64,000 nt of DNA. Source: Sediminicola sp. YIK13 (lineage in GTDB: Bacteria > Bacteroidota > Bacteroidia > Flavobacteriales > Flavobacteriaceae). Shown in pieces: positions 7,985 to 17,664 of the stretch; position 1 is the first letter of the stretch; every line of letters begins with the position of its first letter. The DNA is taken from assembly GCF_001430825.1 (NCBI RefSeq), contig NZ_CP010535.1:3266501-3330500 (forward strand), in the 5' to 3' direction. The position numbers and the translations under genes were made by a program. The notes beneath the pieces were generated by a model. The model had not been told where the DNA came from, did not search any database, and saw nothing but the letters and a program-made list of their open reading frames with translations.

Positions 7985-10900
7985 TTAAAATGCCACGTTT
8001 AAACCAAAAGAAATAATTCTTGCAGGATTAAAATCGTTACCAGCAGCAGTTCCCCCTAAGTTGAACTGAGGATTCAATCCTGATCTCTTACTCTTTAGAA
8101 ATAAATTTTCTCCAGATACTGACAATCGTAAGTTATCAACCCCTATTTTTTCGGCAATCTTATTATCAAAGCTGTACCCTAGGTTCACGTTTTTCAATGA
8201 CCAGAAGGAAGCGTCTGTTAAAAACCGATCAGATTGTGTTCTCACCAAACCATTGTTCCCGCTTTCTAATCTAGGAACATCAGTTATGTCCCCTGGCTGA
8301 CGCCACGACTTTAAAATGTCTGGGTGGTAAGAACTTCCGAAATTTCCACTGTGCATCATCGCAGAATACCCGTTGTCCAAGAATTTACCACCAATACCGT
8401 AGGTAAATAAGACGTCTAACGAAAATCCTTTGTAACTAATACTATTGGCTATAGAACCTAGAAGATCCGGTATCGAAGAATCTCCGGTATAAGCTCTCTC
8501 TGTCTCTGTCCAATCGTTGGTGGTTTCTACATCGCCATTGGCATCTAAAACAGGAACACTGTTGTTATTTTCATCCAATTCGTACAATTCAAATAATTGA
8601 TCTCCGTTTGCAGGATCAACACCGGCTGTTCTCAACAAAAAGAAATCAAATCTAGATCTGCCTACATCCCATCTCTTGGATCCATTAACGAACGGATCTG
8701 GTAAACTGGTAATCTCATTTTTAAAAGTTGAAGCTTGGAAAGATATGTCCCAATTGAAATCACTCCTATTGATTAGATGCGTTGTTAAGCCAATTTCCCA
8801 ACCAGAGTTGTACATGTCCCCTACATTTGATGGGAATGAATTTAATCCGTTACTCAAGGCAATTGGTAAATCATATAATAAGTCAGAAGAATTTCTCTTG
8901 TAATATTCTACCGTTCCGTCCAAGAAATTATTGAACATAGTAAATTCAAGTGCCAAATCAAAACTCTCTACGGTTTCCCATTGTAAGTCTGCATTCCCTA
9001 TTTCTTGCCATATGATGGCAGGGCTACCTGCATTGGAAGTTAAACCATACCTAGGTTGAGATAGGAAGAAATCTCCCAAATCATCATTTCCAACTTCACC
9101 ATAAGATCCTCTTAACTTCAATTGATCTATAAAAGAAACGTTTTCCATGAATTTCTCTTGGTCTATTCTCCAAGAAGCTCCTACGGAGTAAAAAGTACCC
9201 CATCTCGAATCAGCACTAAATACAGATGAAGCATCTCTTCTAACGGAACCGCTTACATAGTATTTATTTTCAAAGTTATAGTTGGCTCTTAAAAAGTACC
9301 CTTCAATTGTTTTGTTGGTAGTAGAACCCCCTAATTGAACCGGCGTAGCAAAGTTGTCAAATTCAAAGATTCCTTCAGCAGTCTGCTCAACAGCTAGGGC
9401 ATTGATACTGGAAAAGGTTCTGTCGAAACTTTCATGTCCAGCAGTAATATCTATATTATGGGTATTATTGAAGCTTTTGGTGTAGGTTAAAAGTTGGTTG
9501 AAATTCTCTACCTCTCTTCTAAACCTAACTTCACTATATCTTCCTGTCGGTTGTGCATCACCAATAAGGTTGTTTTCGTATTCTTTTTCAAGGCCTTCAT
9601 TGATGTCCCTTCCGTAATTGAACCTTAGGTTAAGGCCGTCTAAAATTTTAAATTCTGTATAGAATCTAAAGCCATAGGTATTGTCTTTGTCTCTTTCATC
9701 GTTTAACAGAAGCTCTTGTAAGGCATGACGCCCTTGGCTTATAGGTCTAGAACCTATATTGAATTCTGGAAAACCTTCTCCATTATCAAAAACAGGATTT
9801 CCTGCAGCATCACGCACTATATTCCCTTGTAGGTCATTTACGTAAACCGGATAGATAGAACCTATGTTCTTTGCGAATCCAAATGGATTAACGATACTTC
9901 CTGTCCCAGCAGAACTTGGTCCTACCGCCTCGGAAATAGTAATATTTGTACTACCCCCCATCTTAATGTAATCATTGACGTCAAAATCTGCGTTCAAACG
10001 GGTCGTTAATCGATCGAATTTAGAAGAAACAACAAATCCCTCTTCTTCTAGATAAGACGCAGAGAAAAATACCTTGTGCTTTTCACCACCACCCGAAACA
10101 TTCACGTTATAATTTTGTCGTACCCCGGTGCGTTGCAAAACATCATACCAATCCAAGCTGTCATAGATGACGTTTGCATTAGGATTTAATTGCCCATTGG
10201 TCCCAACGATTTGATCGTTTGGCACATCAAAAGGATTATACCCTAAGCTATTGAAAATGTTGGCAGAGGCATAAGCAGGGTCTCCTCCTCCAGCACTGGA
10301 ATTTTTTAAGGCTTCCCACATGGTTTCGTAATATTGACCTGGGGAAAGCTCATCATAAAAGGGGATACCGGCAGATACCAGACCATATTGTGTGGAAGCA
10401 GATACCTTAATTTCTCCTCTTGTACCACTCTTGGTTGTGATTAAAACAACCCCGTTGGCTGCTCTTGATCCATATAGAGATGTTGAAGCCGCATCTTTAA
10501 GAATGGTAAATGATGCAATATCTTCTTGGTTGATTGTGTTTAAAGCACCTTCGTACTGAACACCATCCACAATAAATAGGGGGTCAGAACTACCGTTAAG
10601 GGTTCCAACTCCTCTAATAACTATTCCTGGAGATGAGCCTGGTTGTCCGGAAGCTGATGTAAATTGAACACCTGTTGCTCTACCTTCGATGGCTGCAATA
10701 GGTGAGGTAACGCTTCTGATTTCAAGATCTTTTGCGCCAATAACACTGGCGGATCCAGTAAATGCCTCTTTAGTAGACGTACCATAAGCAGTTACGATAA
10801 CTTCATCAAGTGCCTCCGCATCTTCTTCCATTTGAAGATTAATAGTGTTTGAAGCACCAATAGTTCTTTCGGCAGTTTTTTGCCCGAGATAAGTGAACTT

Positions 10901-11116
10901 TAATTTTTGACCTACTTCCGCATTAATGCTGAAATTTCCGTCAAAATCAGTTTGTGTTCCTCTTGTAGTTCCAACAATTACTACCGACACCCCTGGTAAT
11001 GGAGCTCCGTCAGTGGCGGAAGTTACTGTTCCGGTAATTGTCTTTTGTTGTGAAAATCCGATTTGTGCTACAAACACCAGAAATAAGGTGAGTAACCATG
11101 GGTTTTTGAATTTCAT
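7985..11116 (-). CDS. SusC/RagA family TonB-dependent outer-membrane transporter
   Basis: 1043 residues. Signal peptide MKFKNPWLLTLFLVFVAQIGFS; a carboxypeptidase-regulatory-like domain (about 25-100: GTVTSATDGAPLPGVSVVIV, FTYLGQKTAERTI); the TonB-box region LDEVIVTAYG near 104-113; plug domain with SPGIVIRGVGTLNGSSDPLF and YGSRAANGVVLITTKSG; then a beta-barrel ending in aromatic residues (ARIISFGLNVAF). It is the importer of the pair with the SusD-like gene. The long 5' region contains a hairpin but no clear TAnnTTTG element, and no ECF sigma or hybrid sensor gene is near. Confidence 0.96.
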   Translation of the reverse strand: MKFKNPWLLTLFLVFVAQIGFSQQKTITGTVTSATDGAPLPGVSVVIVGTTRGTQTDFDGNFSINAEVGQKLKFTYLGQKTAERTIGASNTINLQMEEDAEALDEVIVTAYGTSTKEAFTGSASVIGAKDLEIRSVTSPIAAIEGRATGVQFTSASGQPGSSPGIVIRGVGTLNGSSDPLFIVDGVQYEGALNTINQEDIASFTILKDAASTSLYGSRAANGVVLITTKSGTRGEIKVSASTQYGLVSAGIPFYDELSPGQYYETMWEALKNSSAGGGDPAYASANIFNSLGYNPFDVPNDQIVGTNGQLNPNANVIYDSLDWYDVLQRTGVRQNYNVNVSGGGEKHKVFFSASYLEEEGFVVSSKFDRLTTRLNADFDVNDYIKMGGSTNITISEAVGPSSAGTGSIVNPFGFAKNIGSIYPVYVNDLQGNIVRDAAGNPVFDNGEGFPEFNIGSRPISQGRHALQELLLNDERDKDNTYGFRFYTEFKILDGLNLRFNYGRDINEGLEKEYENNLIGDAQPTGRYSEVRFRREVENFNQLLTYTKSFNNTHNIDITAGHESFDRTFSSINALAVEQTAEGIFEFDNFATPVQLGGSTTNKTIEGYFLRANYNFENKYYVSGSVRRDASSVFSADSRWGTFYSVGASWRIDQEKFMENVSFIDQLKLRGSYGEVGNDDLGDFFLSQPRYGLTSNAGSPAIIWQEIGNADLQWETVESFDLALEFTMFNNFLDGTVEYYKRNSSDLLYDLPIALSNGLNSFPSNVGDMYNSGWEIGLTTHLINRSDFNWDISFQASTFKNEITSLPDPFVNGSKRWDVGRSRFDFFLLRTAGVDPANGDQLFELYELDENNNSVPVLDANGDVETTNDWTETERAYTGDSSIPDLLGSIANSISYKGFSLDVLFTYGIGGKFLDNGYSAMMHSGNFGSSYHPDILKSWRQPGDITDVPRLESGNNGLVRTQSDRFLTDASFWSLKNVNLGYSFDNKIAEKIGVDNLRLSVSGENLFLKSKRSGLNPQFNLGGTAAGNDFNPARIISFGLNVAF

Positions 11117-11631
11117 TAGGTTTGATTTTAGAATTAGTCTTCTGCTAAGATTTCACTTTATTGTTCCATTAGCTAAATATTAACATTTTTTTTAGTCACT
11201 TTTAACATAAAAACCCTGACGAGGGAGGTTTTTGAGTCAATTTTTGAATTTAAATATATATCGAACTGCATGATTTTTTTTACCAAAAGCACGACAAAAG
11301 GTTGATTTTTTATAAAACTTGACTTTAAGGAAGTGGATAAAAATTTGACCAACTAAATGGTAGAAGTGTATGCCCGAAAAACACCAATTAAGGTAAAATT
11401 AATAGAATTAATGATGAAGAATACGCCATGTCATGGTTAAAGATTGGTGTCGGCTTCAGCTAGCTCTTCCAATTTTTTGATTAGCTATCCTAGTGATCAG
11501 TTTGTTAGAAAAAAAATATATTCTTTTTAGTCTTTAGTCCTGGGGCTTATTTGTTTTTGATAAAGACAACAGGGGTGTAACCTTCTATGGCGGAGCACAA
11601 AGGTTGTTCTTTAACAGCTTGAAAGATTTTG
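11117..11631. other. Intergenic region between polA and susC
   Basis: 515 bases. A hairpin at 11209-11233 (AAAAACC/GGTTTTT with inner CCCT/AGGG) could end the polA transcript on the minus strand or sit in the susC leader. Two short minus-strand stretches look protein-like: codons at 11484-11437 reading LIKKLEELAEADTNL then stop, and the frame ending at 11547 reading KEQPLCSAIEGYTPVVF then stop. They may be decayed gene ends or chance. No other gene is seen. Confidence 0.35.
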
Positions 11632-14469
11632 TTAATGTGCCTGCAACCAGTTGTCACCAACTCCCATTTCCACATCCAAGGGCACGGATAGCGTATAGGC
11701 GCTTTCCATTTCGGTTTTAATCATGGTCTTTAGTTCTTCCAATTCAGGTTTGTATACATCAAAGACCAATTCATCATGAACCTGCAACAACATTTTAGTC
11801 TTGTAATTGCCTTCTTCCAGCTTTTTGTGGATATTGATCATGGCTATTTTGATGATATCCGCAGCGCTTCCTTGTATGGGGGCATTTACGGCATTGCGTT
11901 CCGCGGCACCCCTTACGACGGCATTGCTACCGTTGATGTCCTTTAGATATCTTCTTCTGCCCAAAACGGTTTGAACATATCCGTGTTCCCTGGCAAATTC
12001 TATCTGTTCGCTGATGTAGTTGCGTAATTTTGGATAGGTTTTGTAATAAGTGTCTATCAGGTCCTTGGCCTCACCTCTAGATAGGTCTGTCTGATTGCTA
12101 AGTCCAAACGCGGATACCCCATAAATAATTCCAAAGTTGACAGTTTTGGCGTTGCTACGCTGTTCCCTGGTCACTTCCTCCAAGGGTACATTGAAAACCT
12201 TTGAGGCTGTGGAGGCGTGAATATCCTCTCCATTTTTAAAGGCCTCGATCATGGTGGTTTCTTGACTGAGTGCCGCAATGATGCGTAGTTCTATCTGGGA
12301 ATAATCCGCGGCCAATAAAATATAATCTTCATTCCTTGGAACAAAAGCCTTGCGGACCTGTCTTCCCCTTTCCGTGCGTATTGGGATGTTCTGAAGGTTA
12401 GGGTTGTTACTGCTCAGTCTTCCTGTAGCAGCTACGGTCTGCATATAATCTGTATGTACTCTACCCGTAGTTGGTTCCACTTGCCCGGGTAGGGCATCTA
12501 TGTAGGTACTCTTTAGTTTGGAAAGTCCCCTATACTCCAGAACATGTTGGATGATGGCGTGGTCTTTGGCAAGATAGGAAAGTACGTCTTCTGCGGTGGA
12601 GTATTGCCCGGTTTTGGTTTTCTTAGGCTTGTCTACCAGTTTCATTTTATCAAAAAGAATTTCTCCCAATTGCTTTGGGGAGCCAATATTGAACTCCTCC
12701 CCAGCATCTTCATAAATTTTCGATTCCAGGTTCTTGATATCGTTGTCCAGGTCTTTGGACAGGGAATTTAAAAATTCGGTATCCAATTTAATTCCTTCCA
12801 ACTCCATATCTGCCAGGACGTGCAAAAGAGGGATTTCTATATCATTGAAAAGATCTTCTGTTTTGGCCTCGGCAAGTTCTGGTCTAAAATGTTGAGCCAG
12901 TTGAAAGGTAATATCCGCATCTTCCACGGCGTATTCTGTTTGCTTATCCAGAGGGATTTCCCTCATGGACATCTGGTTCTTCCCTTTCTTTCCAATTAAT
13001 TCGGTAATGGATATGGGGGTGTAGTTTAAATAAGTCTCGGCCAATACGTCCATGTTGTGCCTCATGTCTGGATTGATAAGGTAATGCGCCAGCATGGTAT
13101 CAAAGCATTTGCCCTTTACCTTTATCTTGTACTTATCCAGAACCTTGATGTCATATTTAAGGTTCTGTCCTATTTTTTCGATTTTTTCGGATTCAAAGAA
13201 AGGTCTTAATTGTTCTATGATTTCCTGGGCCTCTTCCTTTTCTTCTGGAAACGGAATATAAAAGCCTTTGCCAGGTTCCCAACTAAAGGCGATCCCAACC
13301 AATTGTGCTTCCAAAGGGTTTAATGAGGTTGTTTCCGTGTCAAAACAGACCGAGGTCTGCTTTAACAAATTCTGAATAAATAATTTCATCGCCATTCCCG
13401 GTGCTACACTTTGGTAAATATGTGGAACATCCTTGATGGTCTTTCTGCTCGATACCGATTCCAGTGTTCCCGAAGGTTGGTTCACGTCCCCGCCAAACAG
13501 CGAAAACTGTCCGCCTCCGGCCTCTTGTGCTTGCTTTTTTGCAGTGGGGGTACTGCTTACTGGAGTGGTTGTGGTTTCTTCCTCGGTAGAGAATAACTTC
13601 AAGAACTGGTCTTTTAGCCTTCTAAATTCCAATTCTTCAAAGAGCTCTTGGACTTTTTCGCTATCGGGCATGGACAATTCATAGTCCTTGGCATTAAAAG
13701 TTACATCACAGGTAACGCAAATGGTTGCCAGCTTCTTGGATAGGATCCCCAATTCCTTGTTTTCTTGGATTTTCTCCTTCATTTTGCCCTTTAGCTTATC
13801 CGTATTCGCTAAAAGGTTTTCCATAGAGCCGAACTCTGCAATGAATTTTTTGGCCGTTTTGTCCCCAACACCTGGGAGTCCAGGAATATTGTCACTGGCA
13901 TCGCCCATCATTCCCAAATAGTCTATGACCTGTTCGGGGCGCTCCACTCCAAATCGTTCTTTTACTTCCGGAATCCCCCAAATTTCTATGCCGTTACCCA
14001 TTCTAGCAGGTCTGTACATAAAAATGTTTTCTGAAACCAGTTGCCCAAAATCCTTATCCGGGGTCACCATGAATACCTTATAATCCTCTTTTTCCGCCTG
14101 TTTGGCCAAGGTGCCAATAATATCATCTGCTTCCAATCCATAAAGCTCCACAACAGGGATGTGCATAGCTTTTAGGATATCTTGGATATAGGGTACGGCC
14201 TGCCTTATGGCATCTGGGGTTTCATCCCTATTGGCCTTGTAGTCTGCAAACATTTCTGTCCGTTCGGTGCTTCCCCCCTTATCAAAACAAACCGCCAAAT
14301 GATCTGGTTTTTCTCTTTTGATAACATCAAAAAGGGAATTGACAAAGCCCATTACGGCAGAGGTGTCCATCCCCTTGGAATTTATTCTTGGATTTTTGAT
14401 CAAGGCATAGTAGCCTCGGAAAATCAATGCATAAGCATCAAGTAAAAAAAGTCTTTTTTGTTCTGCCAT
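11632..14469 (-). CDS. polA: DNA polymerase I
   Basis: 945 residues with three domains. The 5'-3' exonuclease (1 to about 300) has FLLDAYALIFRGYYAL, TPDKDFGQLV and LGMMGDASDNIPGLPGVGDK. The 3'-5' proofreading domain (about 345-530) has FDTETTSLNP, IGQNLKYDIKVL and YAVEDADITFQLA, so the DEDD acidic residues look intact. The polymerase domain has LAADYSQIELRIIAALS, the finger motif RSNAKTVNFGIIYG and LLQVHDELVFD. It functions in Okazaki-fragment maturation and repair. It follows the glycosylasparaginase gene by 57 bases; TAGCTTTG at 14499-14492 (minus) could be its own -7 element. Confidence 0.98.
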   Translation of the reverse strand: MAEQKRLFLLDAYALIFRGYYALIKNPRINSKGMDTSAVMGFVNSLFDVIKREKPDHLAVCFDKGGSTERTEMFADYKANRDETPDAIRQAVPYIQDILKAMHIPVVELYGLEADDIIGTLAKQAEKEDYKVFMVTPDKDFGQLVSENIFMYRPARMGNGIEIWGIPEVKERFGVERPEQVIDYLGMMGDASDNIPGLPGVGDKTAKKFIAEFGSMENLLANTDKLKGKMKEKIQENKELGILSKKLATICVTCDVTFNAKDYELSMPDSEKVQELFEELEFRRLKDQFLKLFSTEEETTTTPVSSTPTAKKQAQEAGGGQFSLFGGDVNQPSGTLESVSSRKTIKDVPHIYQSVAPGMAMKLFIQNLLKQTSVCFDTETTSLNPLEAQLVGIAFSWEPGKGFYIPFPEEKEEAQEIIEQLRPFFESEKIEKIGQNLKYDIKVLDKYKIKVKGKCFDTMLAHYLINPDMRHNMDVLAETYLNYTPISITELIGKKGKNQMSMREIPLDKQTEYAVEDADITFQLAQHFRPELAEAKTEDLFNDIEIPLLHVLADMELEGIKLDTEFLNSLSKDLDNDIKNLESKIYEDAGEEFNIGSPKQLGEILFDKMKLVDKPKKTKTGQYSTAEDVLSYLAKDHAIIQHVLEYRGLSKLKSTYIDALPGQVEPTTGRVHTDYMQTVAATGRLSSNNPNLQNIPIRTERGRQVRKAFVPRNEDYILLAADYSQIELRIIAALSQETTMIEAFKNGEDIHASTASKVFNVPLEEVTREQRSNAKTVNFGIIYGVSAFGLSNQTDLSRGEAKDLIDTYYKTYPKLRNYISEQIEFAREHGYVQTVLGRRRYLKDINGSNAVVRGAAERNAVNAPIQGSAADIIKIAMINIHKKLEEGNYKTKMLLQVHDELVFDVYKPELEELKTMIKTEMESAYTLSVPLDVEMGVGDNWLQAH

Positions 14470-14526
14470 TTTGGGTGGTCTAATTTATTTTCAAAGCTAC
14501 AAAGATTATGATCTTTTTGGAACTAC

Positions 14527-15522
14527 TTAAGGTTTAATATAGGATTCTGAGGGCTGGTTCACCTGCCCTTGATCTGTAATCATATTATAGGAAAATCCAG
14601 GATGTACGCAATACGATCCGGTTTCCCCTTTTTTATTGATAGCAATAAAGCCAATTTGAAAATCCTTTCTGTCTTTATTTTTGGCCATTATTCTCCTGAC
14701 TCCCTCCTCACAGGCCTGCTGTGGTGATTTTCCCTGTCGCATGAGTTCCACAATTAAAAAACTACCTACGGTGCGCACCACTTCTTCCCCAACTCCAGTG
14801 GCCGTGGCCCCGCCTACCTCGTTGTCAACAAATAACCCAGCACCAATTATAGGCGAATCACCAATACGTCCACCGTATTTATAGGCCATCCCGCTGGTGG
14901 TGCAGGCCCCGGAAACATCCCCATTTTTATCTATGGCGAGCATCCCGATGGTATCGTGGTTTTCAATATTGATGACAGGCTTGTATTGGGAGGTTTTTTT
15001 CCATTCCAGCCATTCCTTTTTGGATTTTTCGGTAAGGAGGTCCTCCTGTACAAAACCATTTGCGTAGGCAAACTGTTCTGCCCCTTTTCCTGCCAACATC
15101 ACATGTGGGGTTTTTTCCATCACCTTGCGGGCAACGGCAACGGCATGGGTGATATTTTGAAGGTAGACTACAGCTCCACAATTACCATCTTTGTCCATGA
15201 TACAGGCATCCAGGGTGACATTTCCGTCCCTGTCCGGTCTACCTCCCTTGCCCACGGTCTGGTTGTCTACATCGGCCTCTTCAATCATGACCCCTTGTTC
15301 CACGGCATCGAGTGAATTTCCTCCGGCGCTGAGCACCTCCCAGGCTTTGGCCGTGGCATTGGCGAAGTTCCAGGTACAGATCACAATAGGGAACGGTGTA
15401 TTAAGGCTTTGTGCAGCCGTTAAGGAATTGGACCCGTCCGTATCAAAGGAAGCAAGTATGGGAGTAGAAATTAATCCGGCCGTACCTATCGTGGAATTTT
15501 TAAGGAAATTTCTGCGTTTCAT
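14527..15522 (-). CDS. N4-(beta-N-acetylglucosaminyl)-L-asparaginase (glycosylasparaginase), exported
   Basis: 331-residue Ntn-hydrolase that cleaves GlcNAc-asparagine in glycoprotein breakdown. A twin-arginine-like signal (MKRRNFLKNSTIGTAGL) points to Tat export as a folded protein. The autoprocessing site is NHD-TIGM with nucleophile Thr191; DACIMDKDGNCGAV, GGRIGDSPIIGAG and GGATATGVGEEVVRT are the family's substrate-pocket segments. The length fits bacterial homologues. Only 42 bases separate its start from cutC on the other strand. Together with other periplasmic enzymes it could scavenge glycan-linked asparagine. Confidence 0.93.
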   Translation of the reverse strand: MKRRNFLKNSTIGTAGLISTPILASFDTDGSNSLTAAQSLNTPFPIVICTWNFANATAKAWEVLSAGGNSLDAVEQGVMIEEADVDNQTVGKGGRPDRDGNVTLDACIMDKDGNCGAVVYLQNITHAVAVARKVMEKTPHVMLAGKGAEQFAYANGFVQEDLLTEKSKKEWLEWKKTSQYKPVINIENHDTIGMLAIDKNGDVSGACTTSGMAYKYGGRIGDSPIIGAGLFVDNEVGGATATGVGEEVVRTVGSFLIVELMRQGKSPQQACEEGVRRIMAKNKDRKDFQIGFIAINKKGETGSYCVHPGFSYNMITDQGQVNQPSESYIKP

Positions 15523-15564
15523 CTGTCTGGGTTGCTTATTTTTAAGGACCTAAATATAGGGAAT

Positions 15565-16287
15565 ATGATCATAGAAGTATGTGCCAATTCTTTGGAATCT
15601 GCCTTGAATGCCCAAAAAGGAGGAGCGGATAGAATTGAACTTTGTGCGGAACTTGGAGTTGGCGGAATAACGCCATCCCCAGGGCTGATGAAAAGTGTCA
15701 AAAAGCATATTACCATCCCCATTCATGTGCTGATAAGACCCAGAAGTGGGGATTTCACCTATTCAAAATCCGATTTTGAAACCATCAAAAATGATATTCT
15801 TTTTTGCAAGGACATGGGGTTTGAGGGTGTTGTCTCTGGCGTGTTGTATAAAGATTTTAAAATTGATATTGAACGTACCAAAGAAATGGTAGACCTGGCC
15901 AAGGGAATGGAGTTTACATTTCATAGGGCCTTTGATTGGGTGCTAAATCCTATGGAAGCTTTGGATCAACTGCAAGGGCTCGGAGTTGCAAATATTTTGA
16001 CCTCTGGTCAAGAGATTTCGGCCCTAAAGGGTTTGCAGTTGTTGGAAAGATTGCAGGAAAAGGCTTCTGTATGTACAATAATGCCTGGAGGAGGTGTTAA
16101 ACCAGAAAATGTGTTGGAGTTCAAGAAAAGGGAATTTAAAGCGGTACATTTATCGGGAACAAAATTTTATAAAACCCTGGATGCCCTTCCCGGTATTTCT
16201 ATGAACAGTCCTGTCTTTTTTAGGGAGGAAGCTGTAGCCCTGACGGATGAAAGGGTGATTAATAAAATTAAGGGCTTGGTTAAATGA
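15565..16287 (+). CDS. cutC: CutC family TIM-barrel protein
   Basis: 240 residues from ATG 15565, chosen because the family begins MIIEVCANSLESALNAQKGG; an in-frame ATG at 15532 would add 11 residues that do not match. Conserved parts are ADRIELCAELGVGGITPSPG, VLIRPRSGDFTYS, FEGVVSGVL, FHRAFDW, ILTSGQE and IMPGGGVKPENV. Historically linked to copper homeostasis, although the biochemical function remains unsettled. It is divergent from the glycosylasparaginase gene and 56 bases before the metallophosphoesterase gene. Confidence 0.93.
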   Translation: MIIEVCANSLESALNAQKGGADRIELCAELGVGGITPSPGLMKSVKKHITIPIHVLIRPRSGDFTYSKSDFETIKNDILFCKDMGFEGVVSGVLYKDFKIDIERTKEMVDLAKGMEFTFHRAFDWVLNPMEALDQLQGLGVANILTSGQEISALKGLQLLERLQEKASVCTIMPGGGVKPENVLEFKKREFKAVHLSGTKFYKTLDALPGISMNSPVFFREEAVALTDERVINKIKGLVK

Positions 16288-16343
16288 AAAATAAAATAGG
16301 CAGGTCGTCCCAATTATAAAATATCTTTGTAAAAAAGTAATCT

Positions 16344-17573
16344 ATGCTTCGTTGGATCATATTTATTGCCATATATATTGCCTTGGGTATATATACGCTT
16401 CAAGCCTTAAAAACTGTTTCCAGATATCCCTGGGTGTATTATGCATTTATTCTGTTGTCACTTTTGGTCTTGGGGAATTTCGTGTATCAGTTTACCGTTG
16501 GGGATGAAACCGGTAGGGTCTTAAACAGGCCTAAAAGTTATGCATTCGGACTCTTATTGACCATGTTGACCTTTAAATTGATCACGATCATTTTTCTGTT
16601 TTCAGAAGATATCTTTAGAATTTTGAGTGGGGGGTACCAGAAATTGTTCGGTACGGCAAAGGAATTTACCTTCCCGGAAAGAAGACGATTTTTAAGCCTC
16701 TTGGCCATGGGGATTGCCGCTATTCCCTTTAGTGCCCTTTTGTATGGGATGTACAAGGGAAAATATAATTTTAAGGTACTGAAGTACAATTTGGAATTTG
16801 ATGATTTGCCAGATGCCTTTCACAATTATCAGATCACCCAGATTTCAGATGTGCACAGTGGCAGTTTTGATAATCGGGAAAAGATTGAGTATGCCATTGA
16901 CCTTGTCAATCGCCAGAAAAGTGATATTCTCTTGTTTACTGGGGATATGGTGAACAACAAAGCTGACGAGATGAATCCATGGACAGAATTGTTTTCTACC
17001 CTGGAGGCGAAAGATGGAAAGTTCTCCATTTTGGGGAACCATGATTATGGGGATTATATAGATTGGGATACCCCAGAGGAGAAAATGAAGAACCTAGAGG
17101 ATTTAAAAATCCTGCAAAAGAATATCGGCTTTGACCTTTTGTTGAATGAAAGTAGGTATTTGGAGAAGGACGGAGACAAAATTGCCTTGATAGGAGTGGA
17201 GAACTGGGGAAGGGGAGGCTTTAAAAAAGCAGGAGACCTTAATATGGCCAAATCCAATGTGGACAAGGACGATTTCAAAATTCTGATGAGCCATGATCCA
17301 TCCCATTGGGAGGACAAGGTAATCCATGATGATTATCATTATCATCTTACTTTGAGCGGGCATACGCATGGGATGCAGTTTGGGATAGAAATTCCGGGAT
17401 GGATAAAGTGGAGTCCGGTGAAATGGAGGTATAAATATTGGGCGGGGATCTATGAGGAATTGGGGCAATATATAAATGTGAACCGCGGTTTTGGCTTTTT
17501 AGGCTATCCTGGAAGGGTGGGCATTTGGCCCGAGATAACGGTAATTACTTTGAAAAAGAAACGGACGGTGTAA
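16344..17573 (+). CDS. Membrane-anchored metallophosphoesterase
   Basis: 409 residues. Four hydrophobic segments in the first ~140 residues (about 3-22, 31-51, 67-87 and 118-136) precede a calcineurin-type phosphoesterase domain. Metal-binding motifs are all present: ISDVHSG (Asp169, His171), TGDMVNN (Asp201), GNHDYG (Asn232, His233), SHDPSHW (His317) and GHTHGMQ (His340, His342). A substrate such as a lipid or nucleotide phosphate is possible, as in the YkuE-like group, but is not known here. TATCTTTG at 16322-16329 is a good -7 element 14 bases before the ATG. Confidence 0.9.
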   Translation: MLRWIIFIAIYIALGIYTLQALKTVSRYPWVYYAFILLSLLVLGNFVYQFTVGDETGRVLNRPKSYAFGLLLTMLTFKLITIIFLFSEDIFRILSGGYQKLFGTAKEFTFPERRRFLSLLAMGIAAIPFSALLYGMYKGKYNFKVLKYNLEFDDLPDAFHNYQITQISDVHSGSFDNREKIEYAIDLVNRQKSDILLFTGDMVNNKADEMNPWTELFSTLEAKDGKFSILGNHDYGDYIDWDTPEEKMKNLEDLKILQKNIGFDLLLNESRYLEKDGDKIALIGVENWGRGGFKKAGDLNMAKSNVDKDDFKILMSHDPSHWEDKVIHDDYHYHLTLSGHTHGMQFGIEIPGWIKWSPVKWRYKYWAGIYEELGQYINVNRGFGFLGYPGRVGIWPEITVITLKKKRTV

Positions 17574-17664
17574 TTTTAACGCACTAAAATTCTACAAAAA
17601 CACAGCTATCGTTAGTATTTTAACATTTTTTCTTACTTTTGATTGATAACCGAAATGTTTCTAT

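Noticed and set aside
11547-11675. 42-codon minus-strand frame starting inside polA
   Set aside because: No clear ribosome signal, overlaps polA, first third lacks protein-like character; recorded only as a possible remnant.
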